Source: Pseudorhodoplanes sp. (GTDB taxonomy: Bacteria; Pseudomonadota; Alphaproteobacteria; Rhizobiales; Xanthobacteraceae). Taken from it: 64,000 nt of DNA. The notes beneath the pieces are model-generated. The model saw nothing but the letters and a program-made list of their open reading frames with translations, was not told where the DNA came from and did not search any database. The stretch is taken from contig JABARS010000006.1 in assembly GCA_019187085.1 (NCBI GenBank), forward strand, positions 258,894 to 322,893, written 5' to 3'. Positions 1 to 9,770 of the stretch are shown here, piece by piece; position 1 is the first letter of the stretch; each line of letters opens with the position of its first letter. The position numbers and the translations under genes are program-made.

Positions 1-1184
1 TTGCGCCCGGTCATGCCCTGCAGGACGTAAAGGTTGAATCCGACGGGCGGCGTGATCTGCGCCATCTCGACCACCAGCACGAGGTAGATGCCGAACCAGA
101 TCAGGTCGTAGCCTGCGCGCTCGACCAGCGGGATGATGATCGCCGTCGTCAGCACCACCATCGAGATGCCGTCCAGGAAGCAGCCCAGAATGATGAAGAA
201 GACGGTCAGCGCGGTGAGGAGCTGCCAGTTGGACAGATTGAGCGTCGAAATCCATTCCGCCAGCGCGCGCGGGATGCCGGTAAAGCCCATCGCCGCGGTA
301 AGATAGGCGGCGCCCGCGAGGATGAACGCGATCATGCAACTCGTCTTGGTCGCGCCGAGAAGGGCCTCGGTGAAATTCTGCTGCGTGAGCGTACCCGAGT
401 GCCACGACAGCGCGAGCGAGAGGAAGACGCCGACCACCGCCGCCTCGGTCGCCGAAGCGAGCCCGCCATAGATCGAGCCGATGACACCGGCGATCAGGAG
501 CACGATCGGAATGAGACGGCGGGTGGCGACGATACGGTTGGCGAAGCTCGTCGCCGGTTCCGGCGGCGGCATGTGGTCGCGGTTGAGCAGCGCCCATACG
601 ACGATGAAGCCCATAAACAGAAATGCCAGCATGGCGCCCGGCAGCACGCCGGCAATGAACAGCCGCGCGATCGACTGATCGGTCGCTGTCGCGTACACGA
701 TCATGATGATTGAGGGCGGGATCAGGAGACCGAGCGTGCCCGAACCAGCCAAGGTGCCGATCGCCATCTTTTCGTCGTAGCCGCGCTTGAGCAGCTCCGG
801 CAGCGAGATGCGCCCGATGGTGGCGCAGGTGGCAGCCGAGGAGCCGGAGACCGCCGCAAAGATTGCGCAGCCGACCACGTTCACATGCAGCAGGCGGCCG
901 GGCAGCCGCTGCAGCCAGGGGGCGAGCCCCTCGAACATGTCCTCGGACAATTTGGTGCGATAGAGAATCTCGCCCATCCAGATGAACATCGGCAGGGCGG
1001 TCAGGTCCCAGGAATTCGACGCCTGCCAGATCGCGGTCGCCAGCACCTGTCCGGGCGGCGTGGAGATTTTGGTCATCACCGCGACGAGGCCGGTCGCCGC
1101 CAGCGCGAATGCGATCCATACGCCGGAGCCAAGAACGACGAACAGCAGCAGGATGAGAAGGAGAGCGAGCTCGACGACGCCCAT
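1..1184 (-). CDS. dctM: TRAP transporter large permease DctM (partial, C-terminus outside window)
   Basis: This is the 12-TM-class large membrane subunit of a TRAP transporter, which drives Na+-coupled uptake of an organic acid delivered by the periplasmic binding protein. About 394 residues are visible from the ATG at 1184; the reading frame stays open to base 1, so the C-terminus lies outside. Family marks are visible: a hydrophobic N-terminal helix, a GSSAATCATIGRI-type loop near residue 120, a PPS helix (LLIPPSIIMIVYA) and the distal ILGCFLDGISMVVLT and QITPPVGFNLYVLQG segments. The start codon overlaps the stop of dctQ in a TGATG, so the two are translationally coupled. It is a close paralogue of the partial permease at 63462-64000. 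The substrate is unknown, but the divergent hydantoinase/oxoprolinase suggests a cyclic amide or related acid. Confidence 0.93.
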   Translation of the reverse strand, partial: MGVVELALLLILLLFVVLGSGVWIAFALAATGLVAVMTKISTPPGQVLATAIWQASNSWDLTALPMFIWMGEILYRTKLSEDMFEGLAPWLQRLPGRLLHVNVVGCAIFAAVSGSSAATCATIGRISLPELLKRGYDEKMAIGTLAGSGTLGLLIPPSIIMIVYATATDQSIARLFIAGVLPGAMLAFLFMGFIVVWALLNRDHMPPPEPATSFANRIVATRRLIPIVLLIAGVIGSIYGGLASATEAAVVGVFLSLALSWHSGTLTQQNFTEALLGATKTSCMIAFILAGAAYLTAAMGFTGIPRALAEWISTLNLSNWQLLTALTVFFIILGCFLDGISMVVLTTAIIIPLVERAGYDLIWFGIYLVLVVEMAQITPPVGFNLYVLQGMTGR

Positions 1185-1744
1185 CAGCCTTCCTTCCCGA
1201 GCGTGATCGCGTCCTCGGCGGCGCGGAATGTCGGACGCCCGCGACGGAACACGATCATGCATTCGTCGATCAGCGAGACCGTCAGAATGAATGCGCCGAC
1301 GGCCATGGCGGCCTGCGGATAGACGAGCGGGACTGGTATAAGACCGGGCGAGACCTCGTTGAATTGCCAGGACACGAAGGCAAAGCTCGCCAGATTCCAG
1401 GTCATGTAGGCACAGAACACCACCGAGACGCCGAATGCCCAGATTTCAAGGACGTGGCGGCGCGCCTCTCCGACCGCCGACAGCAGCATGGTCACGCGGA
1501 TGTGGGCGCCGGCCTTCAGCGTCGCGGCGAGCGCGAAGAAACTCGCAGCCGCCAGCAGATAGCCGGCGATTTCCGACAGCGAGAGAATGACAAAACCGTA
1601 GGGCGGCAGGCCTGCAAGCTTGAGCAGACCGTCGAGGATGCGGCCGGTAAGCTGTAAGCCGACAAGCATCGCGATGGCGACGAGGCAAAGCGCCGACAGC
1701 CACAAGGCGAGACGGTACAGCCCGTCGAGAAATCGGCGCATCAT
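1184..1744 (-). CDS. dctQ: TRAP transporter small permease DctQ
   Basis: The protein has 186 residues and is predicted to have four membrane helices, the usual DctQ layout. The N-terminal MMRRFLDGLYRLALW stretch is followed by helices near 18-40, 50-75, 95-120 and 140-160, then a short basic tail. DctQ is the small integral-membrane partner that pairs with DctM. It sits between dctP and dctM in the standard order, with a TGATG junction to dctM and a 74-base gap after dctP. Start: the first of two consecutive ATGs, preceded by a purine-rich GAGGGGAACG. Sequence in this family is poorly conserved, so the assignment rests mainly on size, topology and position. Confidence 0.9.
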   Translation of the reverse strand: MMRRFLDGLYRLALWLSALCLVAIAMLVGLQLTGRILDGLLKLAGLPPYGFVILSLSEIAGYLLAAASFFALAATLKAGAHIRVTMLLSAVGEARRHVLEIWAFGVSVVFCAYMTWNLASFAFVSWQFNEVSPGLIPVPLVYPQAAMAVGAFILTVSLIDECMIVFRRGRPTFRAAEDAITLGKEG

Positions 1745-1818
1745 CGTTCCCCTCGGCCTATCCCCCTGCCCGGGGGATAGGCTCCCATTGCGATGAAGCT
1801 CAGCTCATTTGCGATCGG

Positions 1819-2793
1819 TCACTTGCGATAGGCCGAGAGCAACGCCTTGCCGTCCGCGCCCGCCGAAGCTTCCCATTCGGCGGCGATCTTGGCACCGATC
1901 TCGGCAAAGCCCTTCTTGAGCGCTTCGCTCGGCGTCACGACCGTGATCTTGTTGTCCCTGAGGAGTTGCGTCTTCGACTTGGTCTCCTCGGCAGAGGCCG
2001 CCCAGCCGCGCTCTTCGGCCGCCTTGGCCGCATCGGCGAGCGCCTTCTTCTCGGCGGCAGAGAGTTTGTCGTAGGCGGCCTTGTTCACGAACACCATGTT
2101 GCGCGGCAGCCAAGCCTGCGTGTCGTGATAGTGGGTTAGGAAGTCCCAGGCCTTCGAGTCGACGCCGGTGGACGGCGAGGTGATCATCGCCTCGACGCGG
2201 CCGGTGGAGAAGGCGGTCGGGACGTCCGGCACCTCCACCTGCGTGGGGATCGCGCCGGAGAGTGCGGCGATGCGGCCGGTAAAGGTATTGTAGGTGCGGA
2301 ACTTCAGACCTTTCAGGTCGTCCATCGATTTGATTTCTTTTTTGGCATAGATGCCCTGTGGCGGCCACGGCACCGAGAACAGCAGCACGAGGCCTTCGCT
2401 GACGAGCTGCTTCTCGAGATAGGGCTTCTGCGCGCCATAAAGCTTCTTGGCGCCGTCATAACCGGTGGCGAGGAACGGAACCGAGTCGACGCCATAGACC
2501 GGGGCTTCGTTGGCGGCGAGCGACACCAGCACTTCGCCGATCGGCGCGGTGCCCTGACGTACCGAACGCTTGATGTCAGGATGCTTGATCAGCGATCCGG
2601 CAGCATGCACCTGGATTTTCAGCGAACCGTTCGTCGCCTTGTCGACGTCGGCGGCGAACTGCACGATGTTCTTGGTGTGGAAATTGCCCTCCGGATAGGG
2701 CGTCGGCATGTCCCATTTGGTCTGTGCCGCAGCCGCCGTCGCCATGCTGCCGGCAACGACAAGCCCGAGAAGTCCGCGCGTCACTATCGTCAT
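1819..2793 (-). CDS. dctP: TRAP transporter substrate-binding protein DctP
   Basis: The product is a 324-residue periplasmic receptor of the DctP family. A Sec signal peptide covers residues 1-23 (hydrophobic GLLGLVVAGSMATAAAA, cleavage before QTKWDMPTPYPE). The mature part carries the family hallmarks: FHTKNIVQFAADV near the N-terminus, then DDLKGLKFRTYN near residue 155, the segment that contains the carboxylate-binding arginine in characterised DctP proteins. GRVEAMITSP follows near residue 200. It is first in the dctPQM operon and has GGGAGAACG upstream of the ATG. The ligand is probably a carboxylate; the neighbouring HyuA-HyuB fusion hints at an amide-derived acid, which is inference. 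Confidence 0.92.
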   Translation of the reverse strand: MTIVTRGLLGLVVAGSMATAAAAQTKWDMPTPYPEGNFHTKNIVQFAADVDKATNGSLKIQVHAAGSLIKHPDIKRSVRQGTAPIGEVLVSLAANEAPVYGVDSVPFLATGYDGAKKLYGAQKPYLEKQLVSEGLVLLFSVPWPPQGIYAKKEIKSMDDLKGLKFRTYNTFTGRIAALSGAIPTQVEVPDVPTAFSTGRVEAMITSPSTGVDSKAWDFLTHYHDTQAWLPRNMVFVNKAAYDKLSAAEKKALADAAKAAEERGWAASAEETKSKTQLLRDNKITVVTPSEALKKGFAEIGAKIAAEWEASAGADGKALLSAYRK

Positions 2794-2894
2794 TATCGTT
2801 CTCCCTCAGGCCGCATTCGCGCGGTCCCTGTTGCTCCTCTACCAAACACTCTAGCAGGGATCGCCTGCCGCTCGAATAGGTCCGTTCGCCCCTT

Positions 2895-3434
2895 TCATAG
2901 GCTCGCCGCCGCGCGCGCGGCCTGGTCGTAATGGCCCGACAGGGCGCGCATCATCGCGGCGACCTCCGACAGACGGCGCTCGTCGCTGCCTGCGCCCTTC
3001 ACCGGCGCGACGAGCAGCGCTTCGCGAATCTTGGTGTAATTGGCGACCACCGCCTCGCCCTTGCGGGCGATGACGACATTCTTTTCGTTGCCGCTGCGGC
3101 CGGACGTCACGAGCCCGAGCCCTTCGAGCTTCTTCACCGAATAGGTGACGAGGTGCGTGTCCTCGATATTGAGCACGAGGCAGATGTCGGCGAGGCGCTT
3201 GGCGCGGTCGCGGTGGGCAATCGTGTGAAGGACAAGCACGTCGAGCGGCGAAAGATCGGGCACCCCGGCCGCCGCCATGCAGCGCACCATCCAGCGCTCG
3301 AAGGCGTGGCCGAGAAGGATCAGGCCGAATTCCAGTTCCGACAGCGCCGGCATGGCGCCGGCCGCCAAGTGCGCGGACGAGACGATCGGACCGAGCGGAT
3401 GGTCCGTGTGTCTTGCGGCCTGCTGTTTCGCCAT
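2895..3434 (-). CDS. MarR-type winged-helix transcriptional regulator
   Basis: The protein is 179 residues long. A winged-helix domain occupies roughly residues 40-150: LSPLDVLVLHTIAHRD, then a recognition-helix region (LADICLVLNIEDTHLVTYSVKKLEGLGLV) and a wing (TSGRSGNEKNVVIARKGEAVV). This matches the family described as predicted MarR-like HTH regulators (COG5631 type). It lies between dctP and the divergent hyuA-hyuB fusion, so it is the likely regulator of one or both. The ligand is not deducible. Another ATG two bases away is out of frame; the chosen start has AGGA just upstream. Confidence 0.85.
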   Translation of the reverse strand: MAKQQAARHTDHPLGPIVSSAHLAAGAMPALSELEFGLILLGHAFERWMVRCMAAAGVPDLSPLDVLVLHTIAHRDRAKRLADICLVLNIEDTHLVTYSVKKLEGLGLVTSGRSGNEKNVVIARKGEAVVANYTKIREALLVAPVKGAGSDERRLSEVAAMMRALSGHYDQAARAAASL

Positions 3435-3597
3435 CCATCCTCGCGATGCCCGGAGGTCGCCGGTCGCGACGTTCCGGCCTTGCCGTCGCGTCCGCAGTCT
3501 TGCGGATAGCGAAGGCTAACGCGGTCGGATGATTTGTCAACAATCTATCGACGATTTATAAAGGTCGGAACGTAAAGCGCGCACACGGGGACGGACC
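3435..3597 (+). promoter_or_regulatory. Divergent control region between the MarR-type regulator and hyuA-hyuB
   Basis: This 163-base gap separates two diverging genes and is AT-richer than its flanks at 3530-3565. Two short inverted repeats lie there: TTGTCAACAA at 3534-3543, and AATC with GATT separated by seven bases at 3542-3556. They are about 40-65 bases upstream of the hyuA-hyuB start, a plausible operator position for the MarR-type protein. The arms are only four bases long, so this is a weak call based mostly on location. Confidence 0.35.
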
Positions 3598-6500
3598 ATG
3601 GCGGCGTCGGCGCAATGGGATTTCTGGATCGACCGCGGCGGCACTTTCACCGACATTGTGGGACGCCGGCCGGACGGCTCGCTGATCGCGCACAAGCTCT
3701 TGTCGGAGAATCCGGAAGCCTATCGCGATGCTGCAGTGCAAGGCATCCGCGACCTGCTCAGCCTGAAAGCCGGCGAACCCATTCCTGCCGGCCGCGTCGG
3801 CGCGGTGAAGATGGGCACCACCGTCGCCACCAATGCGCTCCTGGAGCGCAAGGGCGAGCGCACGCTGCTCGTCACCACGAAAGGATTCCGCGACGCACTG
3901 CGCATCGGCTATCAGGCACGGCCGAAAATCTTTGCCAAGCAGATCGTCAAGCCCGACATGCTGTTCGAGCGCGTCGTGGAGGTCGACGAGCGCGTACGCG
4001 CGGATGGCACGGTCGAGCGCGCGCCGGATCTGGCCGCACTAGGGCACGATCTCGAAGCCGCCCGGCGCGACGGTATCAAAGCGGTCGCGATCGTTTTCAT
4101 GCACGCCTACCGCTATCCCGAGCACGAGAAGATGGTCGCGCGCCTCGCGCGGGAGATGAATTTCGCGCAGGTCTCGGTCAGCCATGAGGTCTCGCCGCTG
4201 ATCAAGCTCGTCGGCCGCGGCGACACTACCGTCGTCGACGCTTATCTGTCGCCGATCCTGCGCAGATATGTGGCGCAGGTGGCGGGTGAGATCGAGAGCG
4301 GTTCAGCACACTTTGTGTCACCTCCCCCCTTGCGGGGGAGGGAGCGGACTGCAGCAAGCGGCAATGCACCGCGCCTCATGTTCATGATGTCGTCGGGCGG
4401 CCTCACCGCCGCCGATCTGTTCCAGGGCAAGGACGCGATCCTGTCCGGCCCGGCCGGCGGCGTCGTGTCGATGGCGCAGACCGCGCGCGAGGCCGGCTTC
4501 GAACGCGTGATCGGCTTCGACATGGGCGGCACCTCGACTGACGTGTCGCATTATGACGGCGAATACGAACGCGCTTTCGAGACCGAGGTCGCGGGCGTTC
4601 GCATGCGCGCGCCGATGATGCTCATCCACACGGTGGCGGCCGGCGGCGGCTCGATCCTGCATTTTGACGGCGCGCGCTTCCGCGTCGGCCCCGACAGCGC
4701 CGGGGCAAATCCGGGACCGAAATGCTATCGCCGCGGCGGTCCCCTCGCCGTCACCGACGCCAATGTCATGGCCGGCAAGCTGATGCCGGACTTCTTCCCG
4801 AAAATCTTCGGCCCCAACCAGGACCAGCCGCTCGATGCCGCCGCCGTGCGAGCCGCCTTCGCCGATCTCGCAAAGGAGGTCGGCGGCAAATCGCCGGAGG
4901 ATGTCGCCGACGGCTTCATCCGGATCGCGGTCGAGAACATGGCGAACGCGATCAAGAAGATTTCGGTGCAGCGCGGCTACGACGTGACCCGCTATGCGCT
5001 CAACTGTTTCGGCGGCGCCGGCGGCCAGCACGCCTGCCTCGTCGCCGACGCGCTCGGCATGACCAAAGTGCTGATCCATCCGTTCTCGTCGCTGCTTTCC
5101 GCCTACGGCATGGGCCTCGCCGATATCCGCTCAACGCGCCAGCAGGCGATCGAGGAACCGTTCGGCAGCAAGGCGCTGGCGACGCTGAAGACGATCGGCG
5201 CGAAACTCGGCAAGAACGCAAAGGACGAGGTCGCCGGCCAGGGCGTGCCGGCAAAGTCGATCGAGGTGATCGTCCGCACCCATATTCGCTATGCCGGCAC
5301 CGACACCGCCCTCGTGGTGAAGGCGGGAACGCTTGCGGCAATGAAGGGCGCCTTCGAACGCGCCCACAAGGCGCAGTTCGGCTTCATCGACCGCAAGAAG
5401 GACCTCGTCATCGAAGCGGTGTCGGTCGAGGCGGTCGGCGGCGGCGCACGCTTCCGCGAGAAGACGCTCAAGACGACGCGCGGCAAACTCCCCGCGCCGG
5501 CCCGCCGCACGAAATTCTTCTCGGACGGCGCCTGGCACAGGGCCGCCGTCTATACCCGCGACCAGATCAGGCCCAGCCAGAAGGTGACGGGGCCCGCCAT
5601 CGTCATCGAGCCGCACCAGACCATCGTGGTCGAGCCGGGCTGGCAGGCGGAGCTGACGAAAAAGAACCACCTCGTCCTCGCGCGCATCAGGAAGCTCAAA
5701 CGCCAGAGCGCGATCGGCACCAAGGCCGACCCGGTGATGCTGGAAGTGTTCAACAACCTATTCATGTCCATCGCCGAGCAGATGGGCGTGGCGCTGCAGA
5801 ACACCGCCTACTCGGTGAACATCAAGGAACGGCTCGATTTCTCCTGCGCGGTGTTCGACGGCAACGGTTCGCTCGTCGCCAACGCGCCGCACATGCCGGT
5901 GCATCTGGGCTCGATGGACCGCTCGGTGGAGACCATCATCCGTGACAACAAGGGCCGGATCAAACCGGGCGACGTCTACGCCATCAACGCGCCCTATAAC
6001 GGCGGCACGCATCTGCCCGACATCACCGTCTGCACCCCGGTCTTCGACGACAGAAAGAAAAACATCCTGTTCTGGGTCGCCTCGCGCGGCCACCATGCCG
6101 ATGTCGGCGGCATCTCGCCGGGCTCGATGTCGCCCAACGCCACCAATATCGAGCAGGAGGGCGTCTATCTCGACAATTTCAAGCTGGTCGACCGCGGCCG
6201 CTTCCGCGAGAAGGAGCTTCATGCCGCGCTGACCGGCGCGAAGTATCCCGCGCGCAACCCGGTGCAGAACGTCAACGACCTCAAGGCGCAGATCGCCGCC
6301 AACGAGAAGGGCGTGCAGGAGCTGCGCAAGATGGTGGCGCATTTCTCGCTTCCGGTCGTGAAGGCCTACATGAAGCACGTGCAGGACAATGCCGCCGAAA
6401 GCGTGCGGCGCGTGATCGACCGCCTGCACGATTCTGCCTTTGCCCTAGAGATGGACCAGGGCACCTTCATCAAGGTGAAGATCACGGTCGACAAGAAGAA

Positions 6501-7272
6501 GCGCGAGGCCACCATCGATTTTACCGGCACCTCGCCGCAGCAGCCGACCAATTTCAACGCGCCGGAGCCTGTGACGCGCGCCGCCGTGCTCTATGTCTTC
6601 CGCGTCATGGTGGACGACGACATCCCGATGAATGCCGGCTGCCTGCGGCCGATCAATATCGTGATCCCGAAAAAGTCGATGCTCTCGCCCGAATATCCGG
6701 CCGCCGTCGTCGCCGGCAACGTGGAAACCTCGCAGGCGGTGACCAATTGCCTGTTCGGCGCGCTCGGGGCGCTTTCCTGCGCGCAAGGCACTATGAACAA
6801 CCTCAATTTCGGCAACGACAGGTATCAGTATTACGAGACGATCTGCTCGGGCTCACCGGCCGGCCCCGGTTTTGACGGCACCGACGCCGTGCACACGCAC
6901 ATGACCAACACGCGGCTGACCGATCCGGAAATCCTCGAATTCCGCTACCCAGTGCTGCTGGAAGACTTCCACATCCGCAAAGGCTCGGGCGGCCGCGGCA
7001 AATGGAATGCCGGCGACGGCATTCTGCGCGTGATCCGTTTCCTTGAGAAAATGGAATGTACGATCCTGTCCGGCCATCGCCGCGTGCCGCCGTTCGGCCT
7101 CGACGGCGGGAGGAGCGGTCAGGTCGGCGAGAATGCCGTGCGCCGCAACGACGGCCGGGTCGAAAAGCTCAAGGGCTGCGATGCCACCGTGATCGATTCC
7201 GGCGAGGCGGTGATGATCCGCACGCCGACCGCCGGAGGCTACGGCGATCCGAAGGAACGCACAGCGACGTAA
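3598..7272 (+). CDS. Fused hydantoinase/5-oxoprolinase (HyuA-HyuB)
   Basis: This single 1224-residue protein joins both subunits of the ATP-dependent hydantoinase/5-oxoprolinase family, which opens cyclic amides such as 5-oxoproline or N-methylhydantoins in the cytoplasm. Residues 6-220 form the HyuA N-terminal domain ([16 protein letters not shown]). The HyuA core runs to about 680, with the ATP-fold motif [17 protein letters not shown] near residue 308 and [17 protein letters not shown] near 470. HyuB starts near residue 705 with [20 protein letters not shown] and ends with [16 protein letters not shown] and [10 protein letters not shown]. The length fits eukaryote-style fused oxoprolinases. 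Oddity: a palindromic repeat at 4321-4341 adds a proline/arginine-rich insert near residues 235-258. The gene is divergent from the dctPQM operon. The exact substrate is unknown. Confidence 0.93.
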   Translation: MAASAQWDFWIDRGGTFTDIVGRRPDGSLIAHKLLSENPEAYRDAAVQGIRDLLSLKAGEPIPAGRVGAVKMGTTVATNALLERKGERTLLVTTKGFRDALRIGYQARPKIFAKQIVKPDMLFERVVEVDERVRADGTVERAPDLAALGHDLEAARRDGIKAVAIVFMHAYRYPEHEKMVARLAREMNFAQVSVSHEVSPLIKLVGRGDTTVVDAYLSPILRRYVAQVAGEIESGSAHFVSPPPLRGRERTAASGNAPRLMFMMSSGGLTAADLFQGKDAILSGPAGGVVSMAQTAREAGFERVIGFDMGGTSTDVSHYDGEYERAFETEVAGVRMRAPMMLIHTVAAGGGSILHFDGARFRVGPDSAGANPGPKCYRRGGPLAVTDANVMAGKLMPDFFPKIFGPNQDQPLDAAAVRAAFADLAKEVGGKSPEDVADGFIRIAVENMANAIKKISVQRGYDVTRYALNCFGGAGGQHACLVADALGMTKVLIHPFSSLLSAYGMGLADIRSTRQQAIEEPFGSKALATLKTIGAKLGKNAKDEVAGQGVPAKSIEVIVRTHIRYAGTDTALVVKAGTLAAMKGAFERAHKAQFGFIDRKKDLVIEAVSVEAVGGGARFREKTLKTTRGKLPAPARRTKFFSDGAWHRAAVYTRDQIRPSQKVTGPAIVIEPHQTIVVEPGWQAELTKKNHLVLARIRKLKRQSAIGTKADPVMLEVFNNLFMSIAEQMGVALQNTAYSVNIKERLDFSCAVFDGNGSLVANAPHMPVHLGSMDRSVETIIRDNKGRIKPGDVYAINAPYNGGTHLPDITVCTPVFDDRKKNILFWVASRGHHADVGGISPGSMSPNATNIEQEGVYLDNFKLVDRGRFREKELHAALTGAKYPARNPVQNVNDLKAQIAANEKGVQELRKMVAHFSLPVVKAYMKHVQDNAAESVRRVIDRLHDSAFALEMDQGTFIKVKITVDKKKREATIDFTGTSPQQPTNFNAPEPVTRAAVLYVFRVMVDDDIPMNAGCLRPINIVIPKKSMLSPEYPAAVVAGNVETSQAVTNCLFGALGALSCAQGTMNNLNFGNDRYQYYETICSGSPAGPGFDGTDAVHTHMTNTRLTDPEILEFRYPVLLEDFHIRKGSGGRGKWNAGDGILRVIRFLEKMECTILSGHRRVPPFGLDGGRSGQVGENAVRRNDGRVEKLKGCDATVIDSGEAVMIRTPTAGGYGDPKERTAT
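4321..4341 (+). repeat. Palindromic repeat inserted in frame in hyuA-hyuB
   Basis: The sequence has arms CCTCCCCC and GGGGGAGG around a five-base loop (CTTGC). It resembles intergenic palindromes common in Bradyrhizobium-like genomes. Here it lies inside the hydantoinase gene and encodes about residues 242-248 (PPPLRGR), in a stretch between VAQVAGEIE and LMFMMSSGG that is normally short in this family. The reading frame is kept on both sides, so the protein probably tolerates the loop. Confidence 0.65.
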
Positions 7273-7438
7273 GCGCGGGAAACCGCGGCCTTCAATCCGA
7301 TTTTAAATCGCATTCGATGCAATCTCGCGCACGCCTGCATGCACGCGGTTAATGGTATGGTTCGAGATAGTCAGAAGGCGAATCGACTTTTCGCGCGCCC
7401 GTCATCATTACACCGTGAGTACGTACCAGATTTCCGCC

Positions 7439-7840
7439 ATGGACCGCCGCAAGCCTTCGAAAAGCCGCGATGTCTGCGCGGCCTGCCTAACCGGAGCGAT
7501 CGTCACGCTACCAATCGTCGCCGGCTATGCGGTCGCGGCGAGCTATCCGGTCTCGGGCAAATGGACCTACGAGAGCAGCGCCGAAAAAGGTCCGGCCAGG
7601 GATTGCGGCCGCCACTATATGGAATTTTCCGGCGAGCGGCGCACCGATACCGGCGGCGGCGTGCCCGCCTATCGCAATCTTTCGGTGACGCGCGCGGGCG
7701 ACGCCTACCGCTTGGTCGACGAATTCAATACCGGGCAGATCCGCGCCCGCCTCACCTACGGCCTGCGCGTCGTCGACGAGCATCATATCGAGCTTGACCT
7801 GCCGCAGGGAAAGAAAATCCTGCTGCGCCGCTGCGGCTGA
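7439..7840 (+). CDS. Hypothetical exported small protein
   Basis: The protein has 133 residues from the ATG at 7439 (MDRRKPSKSRDVC). A longer reading from 7352 is possible, but its first 29 residues look like untranslated leader. Residues 15-34 form one hydrophobic segment (ACLTGAIVTLPIVAGYAVAA) that may be a signal peptide or anchor. The mature part has a small beta-rich pattern with GKWTYESS, a paired-cysteine possibility (DCGRH near the middle and RRCG at the C-terminus) and LDLPQGKKILLRRCG at the end. I do not recognise the family. The next gene is convergent. Confidence 0.6.
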   Translation: MDRRKPSKSRDVCAACLTGAIVTLPIVAGYAVAASYPVSGKWTYESSAEKGPARDCGRHYMEFSGERRTDTGGGVPAYRNLSVTRAGDAYRLVDEFNTGQIRARLTYGLRVVDEHHIELDLPQGKKILLRRCG

Positions 7841-7895
7841 GAGCGGGACGGCACGACGTATTGTCCACTGAAGATGCCGCAAACCCGGCAAGTCT

Positions 7896-8001
7896 CCTCT
7901 CCCGTTGGGGAGAGGGTCAGGGTGAGGGGGTTGCGCGCCAATGCAACGACGAAACCCCTCACCCGCGCGCTGCGCGCGCGACCTCTCCCTATGCGAGAGA
8001 T
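7896..8001. repeat. Composite palindromic intergenic element
   Basis: Two related half-elements face each other between the convergent genes ending at 7840 and 8053. The left half reads CCTCTCCCGTTGGGGAGAGG followed by GTCAGGGTGAGGGG. The right half reads CCCCTCACCC, a GC-alternating stretch and ACCTCTCCC. The halves are largely reverse complements and could form one long hairpin, with a smaller hairpin in the left half. This looks like a REP/BIME-type repeat of this bacterial group and might also end transcription from both sides. Confidence 0.65.
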
Positions 8002-8052
8002 GAAACCAGATGCCGCCGTCTCGAAGGACCAGAGCGGCGCCACTCGCGCGTT

Positions 8053-9420
8053 TCAGTCGTCGCGCTCGCGCGGGCCGTCGTGCTCAACCCAGTCTTCCTC
8101 GTCCTCATCGGGACGGAACAGGTTCTTCAGCTTCGGTTTGGCTTTCGCCCTGGTCTTGTCTTTTGCGGTTTTGGCGGAGGCGATCGATCCGGTGAAAGCC
8201 GGCTCGCCACGCCGCGCATAGCCGCGCTCCTTGGCCACGCGCGCGGCCACTACCTCGCCCGGCACCGCATCGGGATTGCAGATCGCGCGTCCGCTCGCCC
8301 GCCGCATCAGATCGACATGGATGTGGTCGTAATGAAAGCGGTTGGAGCCCGGTGCCAGTACGGTCGTGAACTGCTCGCACGCGGCTCCCTGCACGTCGCG
8401 CAGGAAGCCCTGCTCTTCCGGCATACCGTGCCAGCCGTTTTTTACGGTGATCTTGCGCCCGTCGACGAGCACGAACGAAGCGATGTCGAGCGCGTTGCCG
8501 AAGGCGTGCTCGGAGATGCGCGCGCCGCGCTGTCCGTTCATGCCGCGGCAGGAATAGGCGGAAATCTGCCGGATCTCCGCGACCGGCTGACCGAACCAGC
8601 GCAGCGCCGACGGCTGGATGGAATCAACGATCCAGCGGTCGAGCGCGGAGACGATCGGACAGGCGAGCGTCGCCGTCGGCTTGATCTCCACCGGCCTGAC
8701 CGTCCCGGTGAAGGGCGTGTGCGGGCCGCGCAACGGACTGGCCGGACGCTCGGGCCGAGGCGACGGTGGCGCCGCGCGCGTGCGCGGCGGACCGGTTTTC
8801 TCGACCGCATACGGATCGTCCTCGCCCTCGATATCATTTGCCGACGGCGGATCGAAGATCGAGCGACGCCGCGCCGGTACGGCGGGGGGCGCCGACGCAT
8901 AGCCCGGCGTTGCGGGGCGCACTGCAAGATCACGCGCCTGCTCGTTGAGCGAACGCGGCACGAGATTTTGCGGCACGATCGACAGCGGTTCGGACGACGG
9001 CGCGGATGCGGCGGGCGCGGCCGTGCGCATATAGGACGGATCGACGGTCGCGACCGGCTTGTCCGCACGCGCGCCAGCATAATTCCGTGCGGCAGGCACC
9101 CGCGCCGGGGCGGGATATCCGGAAGGGATCGTGGCGGGCGGACGGATGCTGCCGGTATAGGCGAGCGCCGCGCTCTCTCCGAGTGCCGTGACCTTGAGCG
9201 GATAATCCGCTCCGCACATGCCGGGCCCGTTGATCGGCTCGGCGCGCAGCAGCACCTGGCTCTCGCGGATCGCGCCCGATTTGAGGCAGGCGACCTCGGC
9301 CTCGCGCCGCCACGGGTCGCGCGCCTCGAAAAAATAATTGCGTCCGCAGCCGGCGAGCGCCAAAAGCGCCGCCGCCGCGCCGGCCATGCCCACATATGCA
9401 AGACGCACGGTCCCCGCCAT
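8053..9420 (-). CDS. Extensin-like C-terminal domain lipoprotein
   Basis: This 455-residue protein has a lipoprotein signal (residues 1-25, lipobox LAGC). A long proline/alanine-rich, low-complexity middle spans about 100-270, and a C-terminal extensin-like domain (PF06904 type) spans about 275-410. The domain shows SEHAFGNALD and, later, FHYDHIHVDL. This spacing of His, Asp and His-x-His resembles the metal site of M15-type murein peptidases, so a cell-wall cleaving role is plausible but unproven. The tail after residue 410 is basic and rich in lysine and alanine. It probably sits in the periplasm, anchored to a membrane. It is convergent with the 7439 gene and divergent from the DUF2798 gene. 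Confidence 0.87.
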   Translation of the reverse strand: MAGTVRLAYVGMAGAAAALLALAGCGRNYFFEARDPWRREAEVACLKSGAIRESQVLLRAEPINGPGMCGADYPLKVTALGESAALAYTGSIRPPATIPSGYPAPARVPAARNYAGARADKPVATVDPSYMRTAAPAASAPSSEPLSIVPQNLVPRSLNEQARDLAVRPATPGYASAPPAVPARRRSIFDPPSANDIEGEDDPYAVEKTGPPRTRAAPPSPRPERPASPLRGPHTPFTGTVRPVEIKPTATLACPIVSALDRWIVDSIQPSALRWFGQPVAEIRQISAYSCRGMNGQRGARISEHAFGNALDIASFVLVDGRKITVKNGWHGMPEEQGFLRDVQGAACEQFTTVLAPGSNRFHYDHIHVDLMRRASGRAICNPDAVPGEVVAARVAKERGYARRGEPAFTGSIASAKTAKDKTRAKAKPKLKNLFRPDEDEEDWVEHDGPRERDD

Positions 9421-9539
9421 GACGCGGAGAATGCGAACGACTGCGTTAACGCGCTTTCAATGCTTGCAGGCAGGAATTGATTAACCTTACCGTTGCGCTA
9501 TCGGGAACCGGCGCGTCCGGCGCCGCTGAGCGGGGTCGC

Positions 9540-9770
9540 ATGGAGAGCAAGGCCAGATACATTTTCCCCGTCGTCATGACGGCCATGATCGTATTCATGG
9601 TCACCCTGCTCGTCACCGCCCTCAATCTCGGCTTCCCGCCCGATTTCCTGCGACATTGGGTAAGGGCCTATTTCGTCACCTGGCCGATCGCAGCGGTGTC
9701 GGCATTTTTCGCGATTCCGGTGGCCCGCCGCCTGACCCAGCGGATCGTCTCGGCGATCGAGCGGGAGTGA
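9540..9770 (+). CDS. DUF2798 family small membrane protein
   Basis: The protein has 76 residues from the ATG at 9540 (MESKARYIFPVVMTAMIVFMVTL), preceded by AGCGGGG. Two helices (residues about 8-30 and 42-62) flank a conserved-looking FLRHWVRAYFVTWPIAAVSAFFAIPVAR segment. The two-helix layout with an aromatic W-AY-TWPIA stretch fits DUF2798 proteins of the inner membrane, whose function is not known. An upstream in-frame start at 9477 would add 21 residues with no hydrophobic or conserved character, so I did not use it. Confidence 0.8.
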   Translation: MESKARYIFPVVMTAMIVFMVTLLVTALNLGFPPDFLRHWVRAYFVTWPIAAVSAFFAIPVARRLTQRIVSAIERE

